From Martinezella calliandrae (GTDB lineage: Bacteria > Pseudomonadota > Alphaproteobacteria > Rhizobiales > Rhizobiaceae), in assembly GCF_030272695.1 (NCBI RefSeq), contig NZ_JARFYN010000010.1, positions 62,001 through 126,000 of the forward strand: a stretch of 64,000 bases of DNA, in the 5' to 3' direction. This document shows positions 9,566-18,526 of this stretch, in pieces. The translations under genes were made by a program, and so were the position numbers. The notes beneath the pieces are model-generated. The model saw nothing but the letters and a program-made list of their open reading frames with translations. It ran no database searches and had not been told where the DNA came from. The stretch's first letter is position 1. Every line of letters starts with the position of its first letter.

Positions 9566-11617
9566 TCAGGTCCCCTCGAAGACCACGGCGGTATGAATGC
9601 GCAGGCGCGGTACGGTGACGCTGACGGTACCGTCGTCGCTCGTGTTCCAGGCTATATCCGCCCCAGTCAGTGCATCGTAGACGCGGCTCGGGGCGGACGG
9701 GAGGCGGACCTTGGCGGTCACCGGGCCGATCGATGGAATATCCTCGATCATCTCCATCATCCGCGTCGAGCCATCATCGCCACGTACGTCCTTGCCGCGA
9801 ATCTGAGGCGGGCCATAAAGCAGGTGCAGGATATGACGGTGCTGGTCGATCTGTCGCGCCAGCGTTGCGCGTCCAGACGATGGCAGGTCCGTCACCATAG
9901 CCGGATCGGGAATCAATCGATCGAGCAGGCCGCGCACGATATATTTGTAGAGTGGCTGGCCCATCGCCCGGTAGAGCCTGAAGATCGGGTAGGCAATGTA
10001 GGCAGCACCATTATGCTCCGTCACCGCCGCTCCCAAAGGTGCGGCCGCCGGGTCGTCCGGCGCGTGCTGATGGGAGGAGTAATGTTTGTAGGAGCGGTTG
10101 AAGTAGGACGGATAAATCTCCGCTAGCAGGGTGGCTTCTCCTGCCTTCACGGTTTCGGCATCATCGTAGAAAACAAAGGCGCTTTCCGGCATGTCCGGGT
10201 CGAGCGCTTTGCCCGCTTTGACGTAACTCGGCTTGAACGCGACGGCGCCGCCGGCACGGGCAATGCCCATATCGATTGCGAAGGCCCCGTTTTCGCCAAG
10301 GCCGGAATGCCAGGAGGCAATAAGCTTGCCACCCCCGGCAAGATAGGCTTTGAGCCGGCTTGCGAGAGCGGCATTGACCGGGATTTCGTCGGGCAGGACC
10401 AGCAGGCGGTAATTTTCGAAACGGGCCGAAAGATCGATCACGTCGAAAGGCCGCTGCAGTTCCTGCAGCATCTGTGCGGCGCCATCGTCGCTTGGATGGT
10501 TGCGCGCGCCCGATGGTGACATGTGTTCTGCCGAGACAATGGCGATTTCGGAGACCTGCTTTGCGCCTTCCAGGAAAGGCTCGAGTTTTTCGACGCGGGC
10601 ATAGGCGGCCGCGATGGATTTATAGGTGTCGGGATTGATGGCGCCATTCGGGTGAAGCTGGTCGCCAACCAGGCATTTTGAACCGAGCGCCACCATCTGT
10701 GCGCATTCGTACTCAAGTGCGTCCGGGTGCTTGAAACCACCGAACTCGCCCCAGGAGGTGTGGAACTTGCCGGTATGGGCCAGGAAGTCCATGCCGAGCG
10801 TCGCCGCGTAGCGGGCGCTGGAGGGGAAGTGATCATAACCCCATCCGCCCGTCGGTAGGCTCTCCAGTTCCAGGTGCGAATAGGTGGAGAAGCGCTCCGG
10901 TCCCTGCTTGTGGATGTGGCCGCAATTGTAGAAGACGCGAAGGCCCGGAAATTCGGCAAACAGCGCTTCGCTGGTTTCGCGACGAAACTGCTCGTTAACC
11001 GCTTCGTCGTTCTTCAGCCGGTCGGCGGGATTTTCCGGATCAAGGCCCTTGCACTGCATGCGCTCGACACAGGCTGGGCAGACGCAATCCGGCGTCAGGA
11101 TGATGTCGAAGAACAGCCCTTGCGTCGGGTATTGCTGCGCCACTTCGCGCGCCTGATCGAGAATGTATTTTCGAAGCCCTTCATGATTGAGGCAGAGGGT
11201 GTGCCAGGCGGGGCTGAGTTGTTTGCCGCTGGAGGGGTCTGCTGGCAGGGCATGATGATAGCGGTTGGACGCGCTCATGGCCCGCCATTCCGGATGCTCG
11301 CGCGCCGACAGTTCATCCCATTGCACCGAAATATAGATCGGGCTTTCGATATCGGCCGCAGCCAGCGCCTTCACCATGTCGCCTAAGAGATCCGGCCGGG
11401 CGAGATGCGGATGCGGCTTTCCCACTTTGGTCGGGTAATAGGACCAGCCGTGATGGCACTTTGCGAAGATGGTGATCGAATCCACATGCGCCTTCTTGAG
11501 CGTATCGACGAAATTGTCGGGATCGAACTCGGCACCGATGCCGGGAATATGCTCCGAGGTATGAAAATCGAGATGAATCTGGCGGTAACGCAGCGGCTTG
11601 TTGGTCGTGGCAGGCAT
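9566..11617 (-). CDS. GHL6-type glycoside hydrolase-like protein with GH42-like trimerisation domain
   Basis: A 683-residue protein without signal peptide. The N-terminal ~330 residues (YRQIHLDFHTSEHIPGIG, ITIFAKCHHGWSYYPTKVG, GLFFDIILTPDCVCPAC) resemble the hypothetical glycosyl hydrolase 6 barrel, a TIM-barrel family related to alpha-amylases and GH42. The middle part (LLVLPDEIPVNAALASRLKAYLAGGGKLIASW) looks like the beta-galactosidase trimerisation fold. The cluster CVCPACVERMQC could bind a metal. ATG 11617 is preceded by AAGGAA. It lies two bases after the inner permease gene, so its job is probably to hydrolyse the oligosaccharide imported by this transporter in the cytoplasm. The assignment comes from family resemblance; activity and linkage are unknown. 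Confidence 0.75.
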   Translation of the reverse strand: MPATTNKPLRYRQIHLDFHTSEHIPGIGAEFDPDNFVDTLKKAHVDSITIFAKCHHGWSYYPTKVGKPHPHLARPDLLGDMVKALAAADIESPIYISVQWDELSAREHPEWRAMSASNRYHHALPADPSSGKQLSPAWHTLCLNHEGLRKYILDQAREVAQQYPTQGLFFDIILTPDCVCPACVERMQCKGLDPENPADRLKNDEAVNEQFRRETSEALFAEFPGLRVFYNCGHIHKQGPERFSTYSHLELESLPTGGWGYDHFPSSARYAATLGMDFLAHTGKFHTSWGEFGGFKHPDALEYECAQMVALGSKCLVGDQLHPNGAINPDTYKSIAAAYARVEKLEPFLEGAKQVSEIAIVSAEHMSPSGARNHPSDDGAAQMLQELQRPFDVIDLSARFENYRLLVLPDEIPVNAALASRLKAYLAGGGKLIASWHSGLGENGAFAIDMGIARAGGAVAFKPSYVKAGKALDPDMPESAFVFYDDAETVKAGEATLLAEIYPSYFNRSYKHYSSHQHAPDDPAAAPLGAAVTEHNGAAYIAYPIFRLYRAMGQPLYKYIVRGLLDRLIPDPAMVTDLPSSGRATLARQIDQHRHILHLLYGPPQIRGKDVRGDDGSTRMMEMIEDIPSIGPVTAKVRLPSAPSRVYDALTGADIAWNTSDDGTVSVTVPRLRIHTAVVFEGT

Positions 11618-11619
11618 GA

Positions 11620-12441
11620 TTATTCCTTTGCTCCGGTCTTGGTTTTCGAGCCGGCGGCGAATTGACGTTGGAAAACGAGGAAGACGACGAGGGGCATAAT
11701 GGTGGTGAAAATTGCAGCCACCGACCGTAGATCCCAGTTGGTGTCGTAGCTGCCGGAGATGCGGGCGAGCAGCACAGGCAGCGGAATGTTCGAGCGCAGG
11801 AACAACATCGGCAGCAGCAGTGCGTTCCAGGTCCATAGGAATTGCAGAATGCCAACGGCGAAGATCGGCGACAGGCTGTTCGGCAGGACGATGTGGCGGA
11901 ACGTCGAGAGCGGGCCGCACCCGTCGACCTTGGCGGCCTCGATCAGCTCATAGGGAAAATCTTCGAAGAAATTTTTGACGAGGAAGATCGACCAGGCAAA
12001 CGACAGACCGACATAGGGGATCAGCACCGACAGGATGTTGTCGATAAGGCCCATGTCGCGCCACAGCGTAAACAGCGGGATGATCACCACTTGCTGCGGC
12101 AGTACGAAGGCATTGATGATGAGGATCAGCAGCGTGCGGCGCAATGGGAATTTGAGGAAATGGAAGGCATAGGCAGCCGCCGGCGTCAGGATCATGGTGG
12201 CAAGCGTCGCAATGCCGGCGGTCTGCACCGTGACCCAAAGCGACTGCGCGAGCGGATATTTGTCCCAGACACGTATCCAGGCGTCGAGTGTCAGATCGAA
12301 ATGCTCGAAGCGCCACCAGCCGAGCGCGGAGCTGCCCGCCGGCCGCAGCGAGGTGACGACGATGCCAATGATCGGGATCACCCAAATGAAGGCGACGACG
12401 CCAACGACGATGACGATCCATTTGGGTGCTCGGCCGATCAT
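11620..12441 (-). CDS. Carbohydrate ABC permease, MalG/LacG type
   Basis: A 273-residue inner-membrane permease of a CUT1 sugar transporter. Six hydrophobic segments can be traced, beginning with WIVIVVGVVAFIWVIPIIG and ending with FTTIMPLVVFLVF. The EAA loop EAAKVDGCGPLSTFRHIVLP, which docks on the ATPase, lies at ~185-205. ATG 12441 overlaps the upstream permease stop by four bases (ATGA), typical of translational coupling. The open frame extends further upstream but that part is an out-of-frame reading of the partner permease. It partners the MalF-type permease, the binding protein at 13412-14719 and the ATPase at 7280-8353. Confidence 0.93.
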   Translation of the reverse strand: MIGRAPKWIVIVVGVVAFIWVIPIIGIVVTSLRPAGSSALGWWRFEHFDLTLDAWIRVWDKYPLAQSLWVTVQTAGIATLATMILTPAAAYAFHFLKFPLRRTLLILIINAFVLPQQVVIIPLFTLWRDMGLIDNILSVLIPYVGLSFAWSIFLVKNFFEDFPYELIEAAKVDGCGPLSTFRHIVLPNSLSPIFAVGILQFLWTWNALLLPMLFLRSNIPLPVLLARISGSYDTNWDLRSVAAIFTTIMPLVVFLVFQRQFAAGSKTKTGAKE

Positions 12442-13412
12442 CGCGCACCTGCCGTTCTCTGAAGGATCGCCGGTATGGAGACGATCAGCACCGCAATGAG
12501 AAGTATAACGGTGGCGGCTGCGCCGTAACCCAATTTGAATTGGGTCATGGATTCGCGGTACATGAAGTATCCGACCGTCTCGGTCGAACGCACCGGGCCG
12601 CCGCCCGTCAAAATATAGATGATGTCGAAGGCGCGCAGGGCTGTCAGCAGATTGATGAAGACGGCGACGCGGACGCCGGGCATGGAGAGCGGCGCCATGA
12701 TATGGCGCATGGTGGACAGTGGTTTGGCGCCGTCCATATAGGCGGCCTCGAGCACCGATTTCGGGATGGCCTGGATGGCGGCGAAGATCAGCATCAAAGG
12801 CAGGCCGACGCCGCTCCAGGCGGCAGCGACCATCAGCGCCCATAGGGCGGTGTTTGCGTCACCCAGCCAGGCATGGGCAAACCCCGGCATGCCGAACCAT
12901 TGGATGATCGAGTTCAACAGGCCACCCGTATCCGGGCGGTAAATACCGATCCAGATATAGCCGGATACCGCCTCCGAAATGCCGAAGGCCGCGAAGATCA
13001 TGGCACGAAAGATCGCCGTCTCGCGAGGGGCAAAGGCGCAAAGCATCGCCAGCACCCAGCCGATGCCGACCGAGACGGCTGTCGTGCCGAGCGTAAAGAT
13101 CAGGGTCGTGACCAAGGTGTTGCGGAAGGCCGGATCGGCAAACAACTTGATGTAGTTGCCGAAGCCGACGAAGGTCGGCTTCTTCAGCCCCTGTATGTCC
13201 CACAAGCTCAGCCGGATCGTCTCCTCCAGCGGATAGATGACCGCAATCGCGAAGAGCACGATCACAGGCGCTATCAGGATGAGAGCGGCGGGCGTTTGTC
13301 CGAGCTGCCGCCGATGAACGGTCGCCTGTCTGAGTTGGCTGCCGATCCTCGGCGATGGGCTCTGCTGTACGCCCGCCGCTCCCCTCGTGGGGGAGAGAAC
13401 GCGAGAGGCCAT
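12438..13412 (-). CDS. Carbohydrate ABC permease, MalF/UgpA type
   Basis: A 324-residue inner-membrane permease. A hydrophilic N-terminus of ~40 residues precedes the first membrane span (LILIAPVIVLFAIAVIYPLEET). Further spans follow, and the EAA loop EAAYMDGAKPLSTMRHIMAP is at ~226-245, the contact with the ATPase coupling site. Start ATG 13412 overlaps the binding-protein stop by one base (TGATG). It forms the heterodimeric channel with the MalG-type permease encoded next. Confidence 0.93.
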   Translation of the reverse strand: MASRVLSPTRGAAGVQQSPSPRIGSQLRQATVHRRQLGQTPAALILIAPVIVLFAIAVIYPLEETIRLSLWDIQGLKKPTFVGFGNYIKLFADPAFRNTLVTTLIFTLGTTAVSVGIGWVLAMLCAFAPRETAIFRAMIFAAFGISEAVSGYIWIGIYRPDTGGLLNSIIQWFGMPGFAHAWLGDANTALWALMVAAAWSGVGLPLMLIFAAIQAIPKSVLEAAYMDGAKPLSTMRHIMAPLSMPGVRVAVFINLLTALRAFDIIYILTGGGPVRSTETVGYFMYRESMTQFKLGYGAAATVILLIAVLIVSIPAILQRTAGAR

Positions 13413-14719
13413 CAGTAGGAGCTCCTGGCCTTGGCCTCGATTGCCGCCAGGACCGTATCGACATTGGCCGCGGTCGGGCTCTGCAGGAACTTCTGTAGCT
13501 GTACGCGGTATTCATCGACCAGGTCGCCTGGCAGGAGATCGCCAAGCACGAACTGAAGCTTGGAGCTCGCCACCGCCTTCGTCGCGACCTGCTGCGCTTC
13601 GCCGTAGAGCGAGGCGTCGGTGGCGCTGCTCGGCGAGGCATAACCGGTCTTGGCGAGCATATTGGCGGCTTCGGCGCTGGTCCAATAATCGAGGAAGGCA
13701 TCGGCCGCCTTCGGATTGGCGCCGTTCGAGGTCACCAGGAACTCCTTCGCGTCGACGCTGGACGTGTCGTCGTGACCCATGCCGAGTGCTGGGAACTGGA
13801 AAAGAGAATAGTCTTTTCCTTCAATCAGTTTGTAGTCGTTCTTCGCGCGGTTGTTCATCCACATGCCGATGAGAAGGTAGTTCTTGGCATTGGCCTGAAA
13901 GATCTGGTCGGCCTCGCCGTCCCAGTCATTGGCGAGCATGATGTTGGAAGCGCCGCAACAGCCGGCATTCAGCATATCGGCATATTTCATCAAAGCCGTT
14001 TTTACGACGGGATCGGTCCAAGAGATTTCGTGCGCGGCAAGTTTCGTCGCCGTTTCGACGCCGGCAGTACGCAAGAGCAGGCTCTCGAACCATTCGGCAT
14101 GCGCCCAATATTTGCCGGGTATGGCGACGGGCGCGGCAAAACCAGCCTGTGTCAGCTTCGGGAAGGTGGCGAGAAATTCATCCCAGGTTTTCGGAGGTGC
14201 AGTAATGCCGGCTTTTGCGAGATGCTCCTTCTTGAACCAGATGCCTGAGCGGTCGCCATAGGTATAGGTCAGGCCGTAGGTTGCACCGCCGATTGAACCC
14301 AGATCGCGCCAGGATTTACTGATGAGCTTATCCCAGCCAAAGGCTTTCCATTGATCGTCGATCGGCCGGAGCGTGCCGGCATCGGCCAATTCCTTACGGA
14401 AGGCGGGCCATGTGTTGATGATGACATCGACCACCTCGCCGCTCAAAAGCGCCGCGCGGATCCCGCCGCGGGCGTCGCCCTGGACGGTGACGGCGACCTC
14501 GCGAATGGTCACACCGGGATGTTTGGCGAGGAATCCCCTTTGGATCGCATGCATCATGTCGAGCTCGGTACCGCCGAGCCAATTCAGGATCACCAACTCG
14601 CCGCTGATCGCCTCCTCAGCCTGCAGTTTGGATGTCATTGCGAGCATGACGGCGCTGCCGGCACCCGCAAGCAAGGCGCGACGGCGGATTTTGGACACAG
14701 CTATAGCTTCACTTGTCAT
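13412..14719 (-). CDS. Extracellular sugar-binding protein, first gene of ABC operon
   Basis: A 435-residue periplasmic solute-binding protein (SBP family 1, sugar ABC transporters). The N-terminus has a twin-arginine-like signal, SKIRRRALLAGAGSAVMLA followed by a polar cleavage region near residue 35. The mature part has the expected LVILNWLGGTELDMMHAIQRGF start and a YTYGDRSGIWFKKEHL segment. ATG 14719 is preceded by GGAGGAG at good spacing. As first gene of the six-gene minus-strand cluster (binding protein, two permeases, glycosidase, LacI regulator, ATPase), it sets the ligand of the system, which is probably an oligosaccharide or glycoside given the GHL6 enzyme. Ligand identity cannot be read from the sequence. 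Confidence 0.92.
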   Translation of the reverse strand: MTSEAIAVSKIRRRALLAGAGSAVMLAMTSKLQAEEAISGELVILNWLGGTELDMMHAIQRGFLAKHPGVTIREVAVTVQGDARGGIRAALLSGEVVDVIINTWPAFRKELADAGTLRPIDDQWKAFGWDKLISKSWRDLGSIGGATYGLTYTYGDRSGIWFKKEHLAKAGITAPPKTWDEFLATFPKLTQAGFAAPVAIPGKYWAHAEWFESLLLRTAGVETATKLAAHEISWTDPVVKTALMKYADMLNAGCCGASNIMLANDWDGEADQIFQANAKNYLLIGMWMNNRAKNDYKLIEGKDYSLFQFPALGMGHDDTSSVDAKEFLVTSNGANPKAADAFLDYWTSAEAANMLAKTGYASPSSATDASLYGEAQQVATKAVASSKLQFVLGDLLPGDLVDEYRVQLQKFLQSPTAANVDTVLAAIEAKARSSY

Positions 14720-14760
14720 GATTGGTCTCCTCCCCAGGATGCCGGCTTTTGTAGCCTTTA

Positions 14761-14784
14761 TTCAATTTAATTGAAACGTTATCA
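14761..14784. promoter_or_regulatory. Palindrome and LacI-type half-sites upstream of sugar operon
   Basis: TTCAATT-T-AATTGAA (14761-14775) is a perfect 15-bp palindrome, 41 bp upstream of the binding-protein ATG. It runs directly into TGAAACGTTATCA (14772-14784), an AACGTT core with TGA and TCA arms. CG-centred sites of this kind are usual for LacI-family repressors, and a LacI gene is in this operon. Binding is inferred. Confidence 0.45.
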
Positions 14785-14924
14785 TCTATTCTGATTTAGG
14801 CAAGTCCGATGTTGCAATTTTGGCGTAGGCTGAAAATTGCCGAATATAGAAATTCCTACAAAAAATAACACCTAAACAACTATTTACAGAATTTTATCAA
14901 TTCTGTTTCGAGCATGCATTGGCG

Positions 14925-14959
14925 TTGCTTGCAATTCTCGAACCGGTATAAAACGTTTT
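14925..14959 (+). promoter_or_regulatory. Candidate promoter with AAAACGTTTT palindrome in the divergent gap
   Basis: TTGCTT (14925-14930), a 16-bp spacer and TATAAA (14947-14952) make a plausible sigma-70 promoter reading towards the AstE/AspA-like gene, which starts 211 bp further on. The perfect palindrome AAAACGTTTT (14950-14959) overlaps the -10 box and shares its AACGTT core with the site at 14772-14784, so one LacI regulator could control both divergent units. The rest of the 14720-15170 gap is AT-rich and shows no gene that I can support. Confidence 0.4.
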
Positions 14960-15170
14960 CAACAGCGGAAAAGAAAAAGAAAAATTTGGCGCGGCTTCTC
15001 CCTCCTGGCGGGCCATGCGCGCGCCGTTCAATAATTCCCAATACGGCCTCGCGAAGCCATTGTCGTCGCAGCGAGACGGTGCTTAACCTGACGCAATCTC
15101 CCGCATGTCTCCGTGCGGCCCCCGCCACGTCAGATAGAAACCCACAGACATTTAGAGAGGATGTTGCGCC

Positions 15171-16100
15171 ATGGACAATTTGCCCGCTCTTCACACCGGA
15201 AAAGCCCGCGTCGAGTTCGGCCATGTCACTCCAATCGATGAAACAGCGATCCCTTTCGCGATCATCGAGAGCGCCGAACCTGGCCCAACCCTCCTGATAA
15301 CGGCCGGCGTCCACGGGTCGGAATTCTGCTCGATCGAGGCCGCGGTGCGGGCAATGCGGACCAAGCCGGAGGATATCAAAGGAACACTGGTGGTCCTTCC
15401 GATCCTTAACGTCCAAGGCTTCCACAAGCGCAACATCTACATCATGCCGCAGGACGGCAAGAACCTGAACCGCATGTTCCCCGGCAATCCGGAGGGTTCG
15501 ACCAGCGAGCGCCTGGCGAACTGGCTGGTGACCAAGGTCTATCCACAAGTCGACGCCTATATCGATATGCATGGCGGCGATCTGGACGAGGGTCTGGAGC
15601 CGTTCACGATCTTTCCGGCCGGATCCGAGAAATCCCAGGCCATGGCCGCCGCCTTCGGCATTCCTGTCCTGGTCGCAGCCGGCGGTGCCGGTTACACGGT
15701 CGATGCCGCAGGAAGGCTCGGCATCCCGAGCATCCTACCGGAGGTGAGCGGTAACGGCCTTTGGGGCGAAGCGACCGTGATGCAGCTCACGGACGGTGTC
15801 CGCCGGGTGATGCAGCATCTCGGCATGATGGCGGATGTCCCGAAGGAGATTGCCGAAGAAACCAAGGTGGTGACCATGTGGGTGCCGACCGCGCCGGTCA
15901 CCGGCCTTTGGTATCCACGCAAGGATCTCACGGAGACCGTTGGCGTCGGCCAATTGCTGGGCGAAATTAAGACCGTGTTCGGCGAAGTTCTCGCAAGTAT
16001 TCAGTCGGAAAAGGCGGGCTTCATCCTTTACCGGCTGACGAGCCTGTCAGTGAACCAGGGCGAGGCTCTCATCGGTGTTGGCACGCCGGTTTCGGCTTGA
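15171..16100 (+). CDS. Succinylglutamate desuccinylase/aspartoacylase family metalloenzyme
   Basis: A 309-residue cytoplasmic zinc hydrolase of the AstE/AspA branch of M14. Zinc ligands H48 and E51 (GVHGSEFCS) and H134 (DMHGGDLDEGLEP) are present, as is NLNRMFPGNPEGS, the conserved substrate-binding segment. A C-terminal beta domain follows from ~215. RBS-like GAGAGG is ten bases before ATG 15171. Members remove N-acyl groups from amino acids or act on related amides; some rhizobial members sit beside ABC transporters and process their cargo. The following gene is a transport-type binding domain 17 bp downstream, so the two are likely cotranscribed. Exact substrate unknown. Confidence 0.85.
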   Translation: MDNLPALHTGKARVEFGHVTPIDETAIPFAIIESAEPGPTLLITAGVHGSEFCSIEAAVRAMRTKPEDIKGTLVVLPILNVQGFHKRNIYIMPQDGKNLNRMFPGNPEGSTSERLANWLVTKVYPQVDAYIDMHGGDLDEGLEPFTIFPAGSEKSQAMAAAFGIPVLVAAGGAGYTVDAAGRLGIPSILPEVSGNGLWGEATVMQLTDGVRRVMQHLGMMADVPKEIAEETKVVTMWVPTAPVTGLWYPRKDLTETVGVGQLLGEIKTVFGEVLASIQSEKAGFILYRLTSLSVNQGEALIGVGTPVSA

Positions 16101-16117
16101 TCTAACCCTCTGATTTG

Positions 16118-16885
16118 ATGAGCGAAGCCATGGACAATGCCCAGATGCCGCTTGATCTTGACGCCGCCTTGGCTGAGCTGACGCCGACCGGAAAACTGAG
16201 AGTCGGGATCATCGCCGCCCCTACTCCATCCGTGCTTTTTGCCAGGCACGAAGGAGAGGAGGTCAGTGGCGTGACCGTCGATTTGGCGCAGGCGCTGGCG
16301 TCCCAGCTTGGCGCATTCCTGGACATCGTCGTCTTCATGAACTCCGGTGCTTGCACCGAAGCGCTGGAGAAGGGAGCAATCGATGTCAGCTTCATGCCAG
16401 TCGATGAGGAGCGCCGCAAGAGAGTAGCTTTCGGTCCGGCCTATTACCTGCTCGAAAGCACCTATCTCGTCACGGGCGTGTCCGGTATCAGGACGCTTGC
16501 CGAGATCGATCGTGAGGGTATCCGTGTCGTCGGCATTGCTAATACGACGACGATCCGCGCTTCGACGCGCAGTCTGACAAAGACCGTCCCAATGGCCCAG
16601 GAATCGATCGCGGCTGCGGTCGATCTATTGTTGACGGGACAAGCAGAGGCTCTCGCTCTGTCGCGCGACGCTTTTCACACTCTGCTCCCCAAGTTTGCGG
16701 GGGCCCGCGTTCTCGATGGCGGCTTTCAGCAAACGGGAATCGCCATCGCGGTCGCAAAGAACAGGCCTGCTGCCCTGGCGCTCGTGACGGCCTTCATGAA
16801 CGACGCCAAGTCGTCCGGCCTCGTGCGCCGAGCCTTGGACGCGGCGGGCTTCGCACATGAGCCGGTTGCATCGCTTTCGGCGTGA
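16118..16885 (+). CDS. Amino-acid-type solute-binding domain protein lacking a signal peptide
   Basis: A 255-residue protein of the SBP family 3 fold: GKLRVGIIAAPTPSVLFARH, VSGVTVDLAQALASQLGAFLDIVVF and the hinge region AIDVSFMPVDEERRKRVAFGPAYY match amino-acid-binding proteins. However, the N-terminus (MSEAMDNAQMPLDLDAALAEL) is hydrophilic, with no signal peptide, so it may stay in the cytoplasm. Start is ATG 16118; ATG 16133 is an alternative, and no strong ribosome site separates them. No permease gene is adjacent; downstream lies only a decayed membrane-protein fragment and an insertion sequence, so the transporter may have been lost. It could instead be a cytoplasmic ligand sensor working with the deacylase. 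Confidence 0.75.
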   Translation: MSEAMDNAQMPLDLDAALAELTPTGKLRVGIIAAPTPSVLFARHEGEEVSGVTVDLAQALASQLGAFLDIVVFMNSGACTEALEKGAIDVSFMPVDEERRKRVAFGPAYYLLESTYLVTGVSGIRTLAEIDREGIRVVGIANTTTIRASTRSLTKTVPMAQESIAAAVDLLLTGQAEALALSRDAFHTLLPKFAGARVLDGGFQQTGIAIAVAKNRPAALALVTAFMNDAKSSGLVRRALDAAGFAHEPVASLSA

Positions 16886-16900
16886 CGCGCCGCTGCTTGA

Positions 16901-17100
16901 TTAGTCCTGAATGACGCTGACCCGTCGCATCAGTCCGATGAGGCAGTGCGGCAGCATCACAAGAGCGGTTCCGACACCGAGCGCTATGCTGTTTCCCAGC
17001 GCCGGCAGCGCGCCGGCGCTATCCTTGAAGACGTCGAGGATTGCCGACTGAGGCCAGGGCTTCGCCGTGCTCAATGAGCTGCGCGTCGAATTGAGAATGG
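16901..17100 (-). pseudogene. Possible remnant of a membrane protein next to the IS element
   Basis: On the minus strand, a frame ending in TAA at 16901-16903 encodes a hydrophobic stretch (ALPALGNSIALGVGTALVML, then LPHCLIGLMRRVSVIQD) that looks like a last transmembrane helix plus basic tail. The frame carries on upstream without a start codon that I can support and runs into the IS-proximal region. It may be the tail of a permease disrupted by the insertion, perhaps the lost partner of the binding domain gene at 16118. This is weak evidence: no family was recognised. Confidence 0.3.
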
Positions 17101-17170
17101 ACCGACGGTTCCTCGGCGGGGATTTCCGCGTGCGAGGCGAGCGCGAAAACCCGGCATTCCTAAGAAACAG

Positions 17171-18526
17171 TCAGTCGGGCGTTGGCGCGGGCTGTAGTGT
17201 ATACCCGAGCGACGGGCAAAGTCGCTCGAGATTGGTGAGGACGCGTCGGCGGTAACTCTCCTGGTAATAGGAGGCTCCCGGATCGCTGTATTCCATACCG
17301 TGACGCAGCGTATTGTAAAACAAGACGGCGATTTTGCGGGCGGTGGCGGTGACCGCCTTGGCCTTGCCGACACGTGCGGACAAACGCCGATAGAATGCCC
17401 CCAACGCAGTCTCTGTGCGCCCGACTGCAACCGCAGCAAGCCGCAATAGCGCTGCGGCCCGGCTGCCAGATCGTCGGGTTCGTGAGGACAACACCTTGCC
17501 GCCGGAGATCTTGTTGCTTGGCGAGAGGCACAGCCAGGAGGTGAAGTGCTTGGCGTTTGGCCAGGCCGAGAGATCGGTTCCACACTCTGCGACCAATTTG
17601 AGCGCCAGATAAGCCCCGAGCCCGTGAATCTGGGTGATGTCGCAACCAAGCAACGCTTGCAGTGCGGCGCGAACATCGAAGGCTGGGCTATTGGATTGAT
17701 TCTTCGATGTTCGCACGGGCGGCAGTTTGCCGACAGGGCCGGATGAGGCCTTCCGCAGCCGTTTCAAGACGGCCTCGATGCGCACGTCACAGAGCGCCAC
17801 TTTGGCTTGGTAGACGTCGTACAACTCCAGCGCCTGGGTCAGGGCAAAGATGTGCTCCTCGCGATCATTGCCGACGAGCGCTTGGCGGATCGTCTCCGCA
17901 GACGCACGGCAACGTGGGTCGCGATGGGTCGACAGAACCATGGGGTCGCGCTCCCCAGCCACAAGTGCACGGATAATCGCCATCCCGGTCGCGCCGGTGA
18001 TGTCTGTGACCACGTGGTGGAGCTGTAGATTCATTTGCGTCAGCGCCTTTTGCATGTGCTGGATGTGCGAAGCGGCGTAATCCAGCAAACGTTCACGCTG
18101 GGGCAGATAGGCGCGCATGACTGCAACTTCGCCCTTCAGCCGGAAGCTGGGTCTGAGCAATCCATATTCATGCAAACGCTGTAGCCATTGGGCATCGCTG
18201 ATATCGGTCTTGCGGCCCGGCACATGCTTGGCGTCGCGGGCGTTGACCAATATGACATCGAAGCCACGCTGGTCGAGTATCTCGAAGACCGGGATCCAGT
18301 AGACACCCGTGGACTCCATCGCGACCGTGCGTACGCCGCATTGCTTAAACCAGTCCGCCAAGCGATGCAGATCGCCGGTGAAGGTTCCGAAACTGCGGAC
18401 CGGTTCGGAAAATTGGTCGGGCCTGACTGCGGCTACGTGCATCGTGGCACCGATGTCGATTGCAGCCGCATCTGGGTGTGTAGGCGAGATATCCCGCTTG
18501 ATGCGAGACTTTTTTGCTCCAGACAT
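17171..18526 (-). CDS. IS110-family transposase
   Basis: A 451-residue DEDD transposase. The RuvC-like catalytic set is visible as D24 (AAIDIGATMH), E71 (TVAMESTGVYW), D108 and D111 (GRKTDISDAQW). The C-terminal transposase-20 domain contains IHGLGAYLALKLVAECGTDL and LSPSNKISGGK. Start ATG 18526 has GGAGAG upstream; the track-level frame continues 16 codons further but lacks a better site. The frame is intact, so the element may be active. IS110 enzymes recombine DNA using an element-encoded RNA that pairs with donor and target (established for IS621-type members). Codon usage is less biased than in neighbouring operons, in line with horizontal acquisition. Confidence 0.93.
   Translation of the reverse strand: MSGAKKSRIKRDISPTHPDAAAIDIGATMHVAAVRPDQFSEPVRSFGTFTGDLHRLADWFKQCGVRTVAMESTGVYWIPVFEILDQRGFDVILVNARDAKHVPGRKTDISDAQWLQRLHEYGLLRPSFRLKGEVAVMRAYLPQRERLLDYAASHIQHMQKALTQMNLQLHHVVTDITGATGMAIIRALVAGERDPMVLSTHRDPRCRASAETIRQALVGNDREEHIFALTQALELYDVYQAKVALCDVRIEAVLKRLRKASSGPVGKLPPVRTSKNQSNSPAFDVRAALQALLGCDITQIHGLGAYLALKLVAECGTDLSAWPNAKHFTSWLCLSPSNKISGGKVLSSRTRRSGSRAAALLRLAAVAVGRTETALGAFYRRLSARVGKAKAVTATARKIAVLFYNTLRHGMEYSDPGASYYQESYRRRVLTNLERLCPSLGYTLQPAPTPD

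Noticed and set aside
14880..15572. 230-codon minus-strand frame overlapping the deacylase start
   Set aside because: Antisense to the well-supported AstE/AspA-like gene; no family features.
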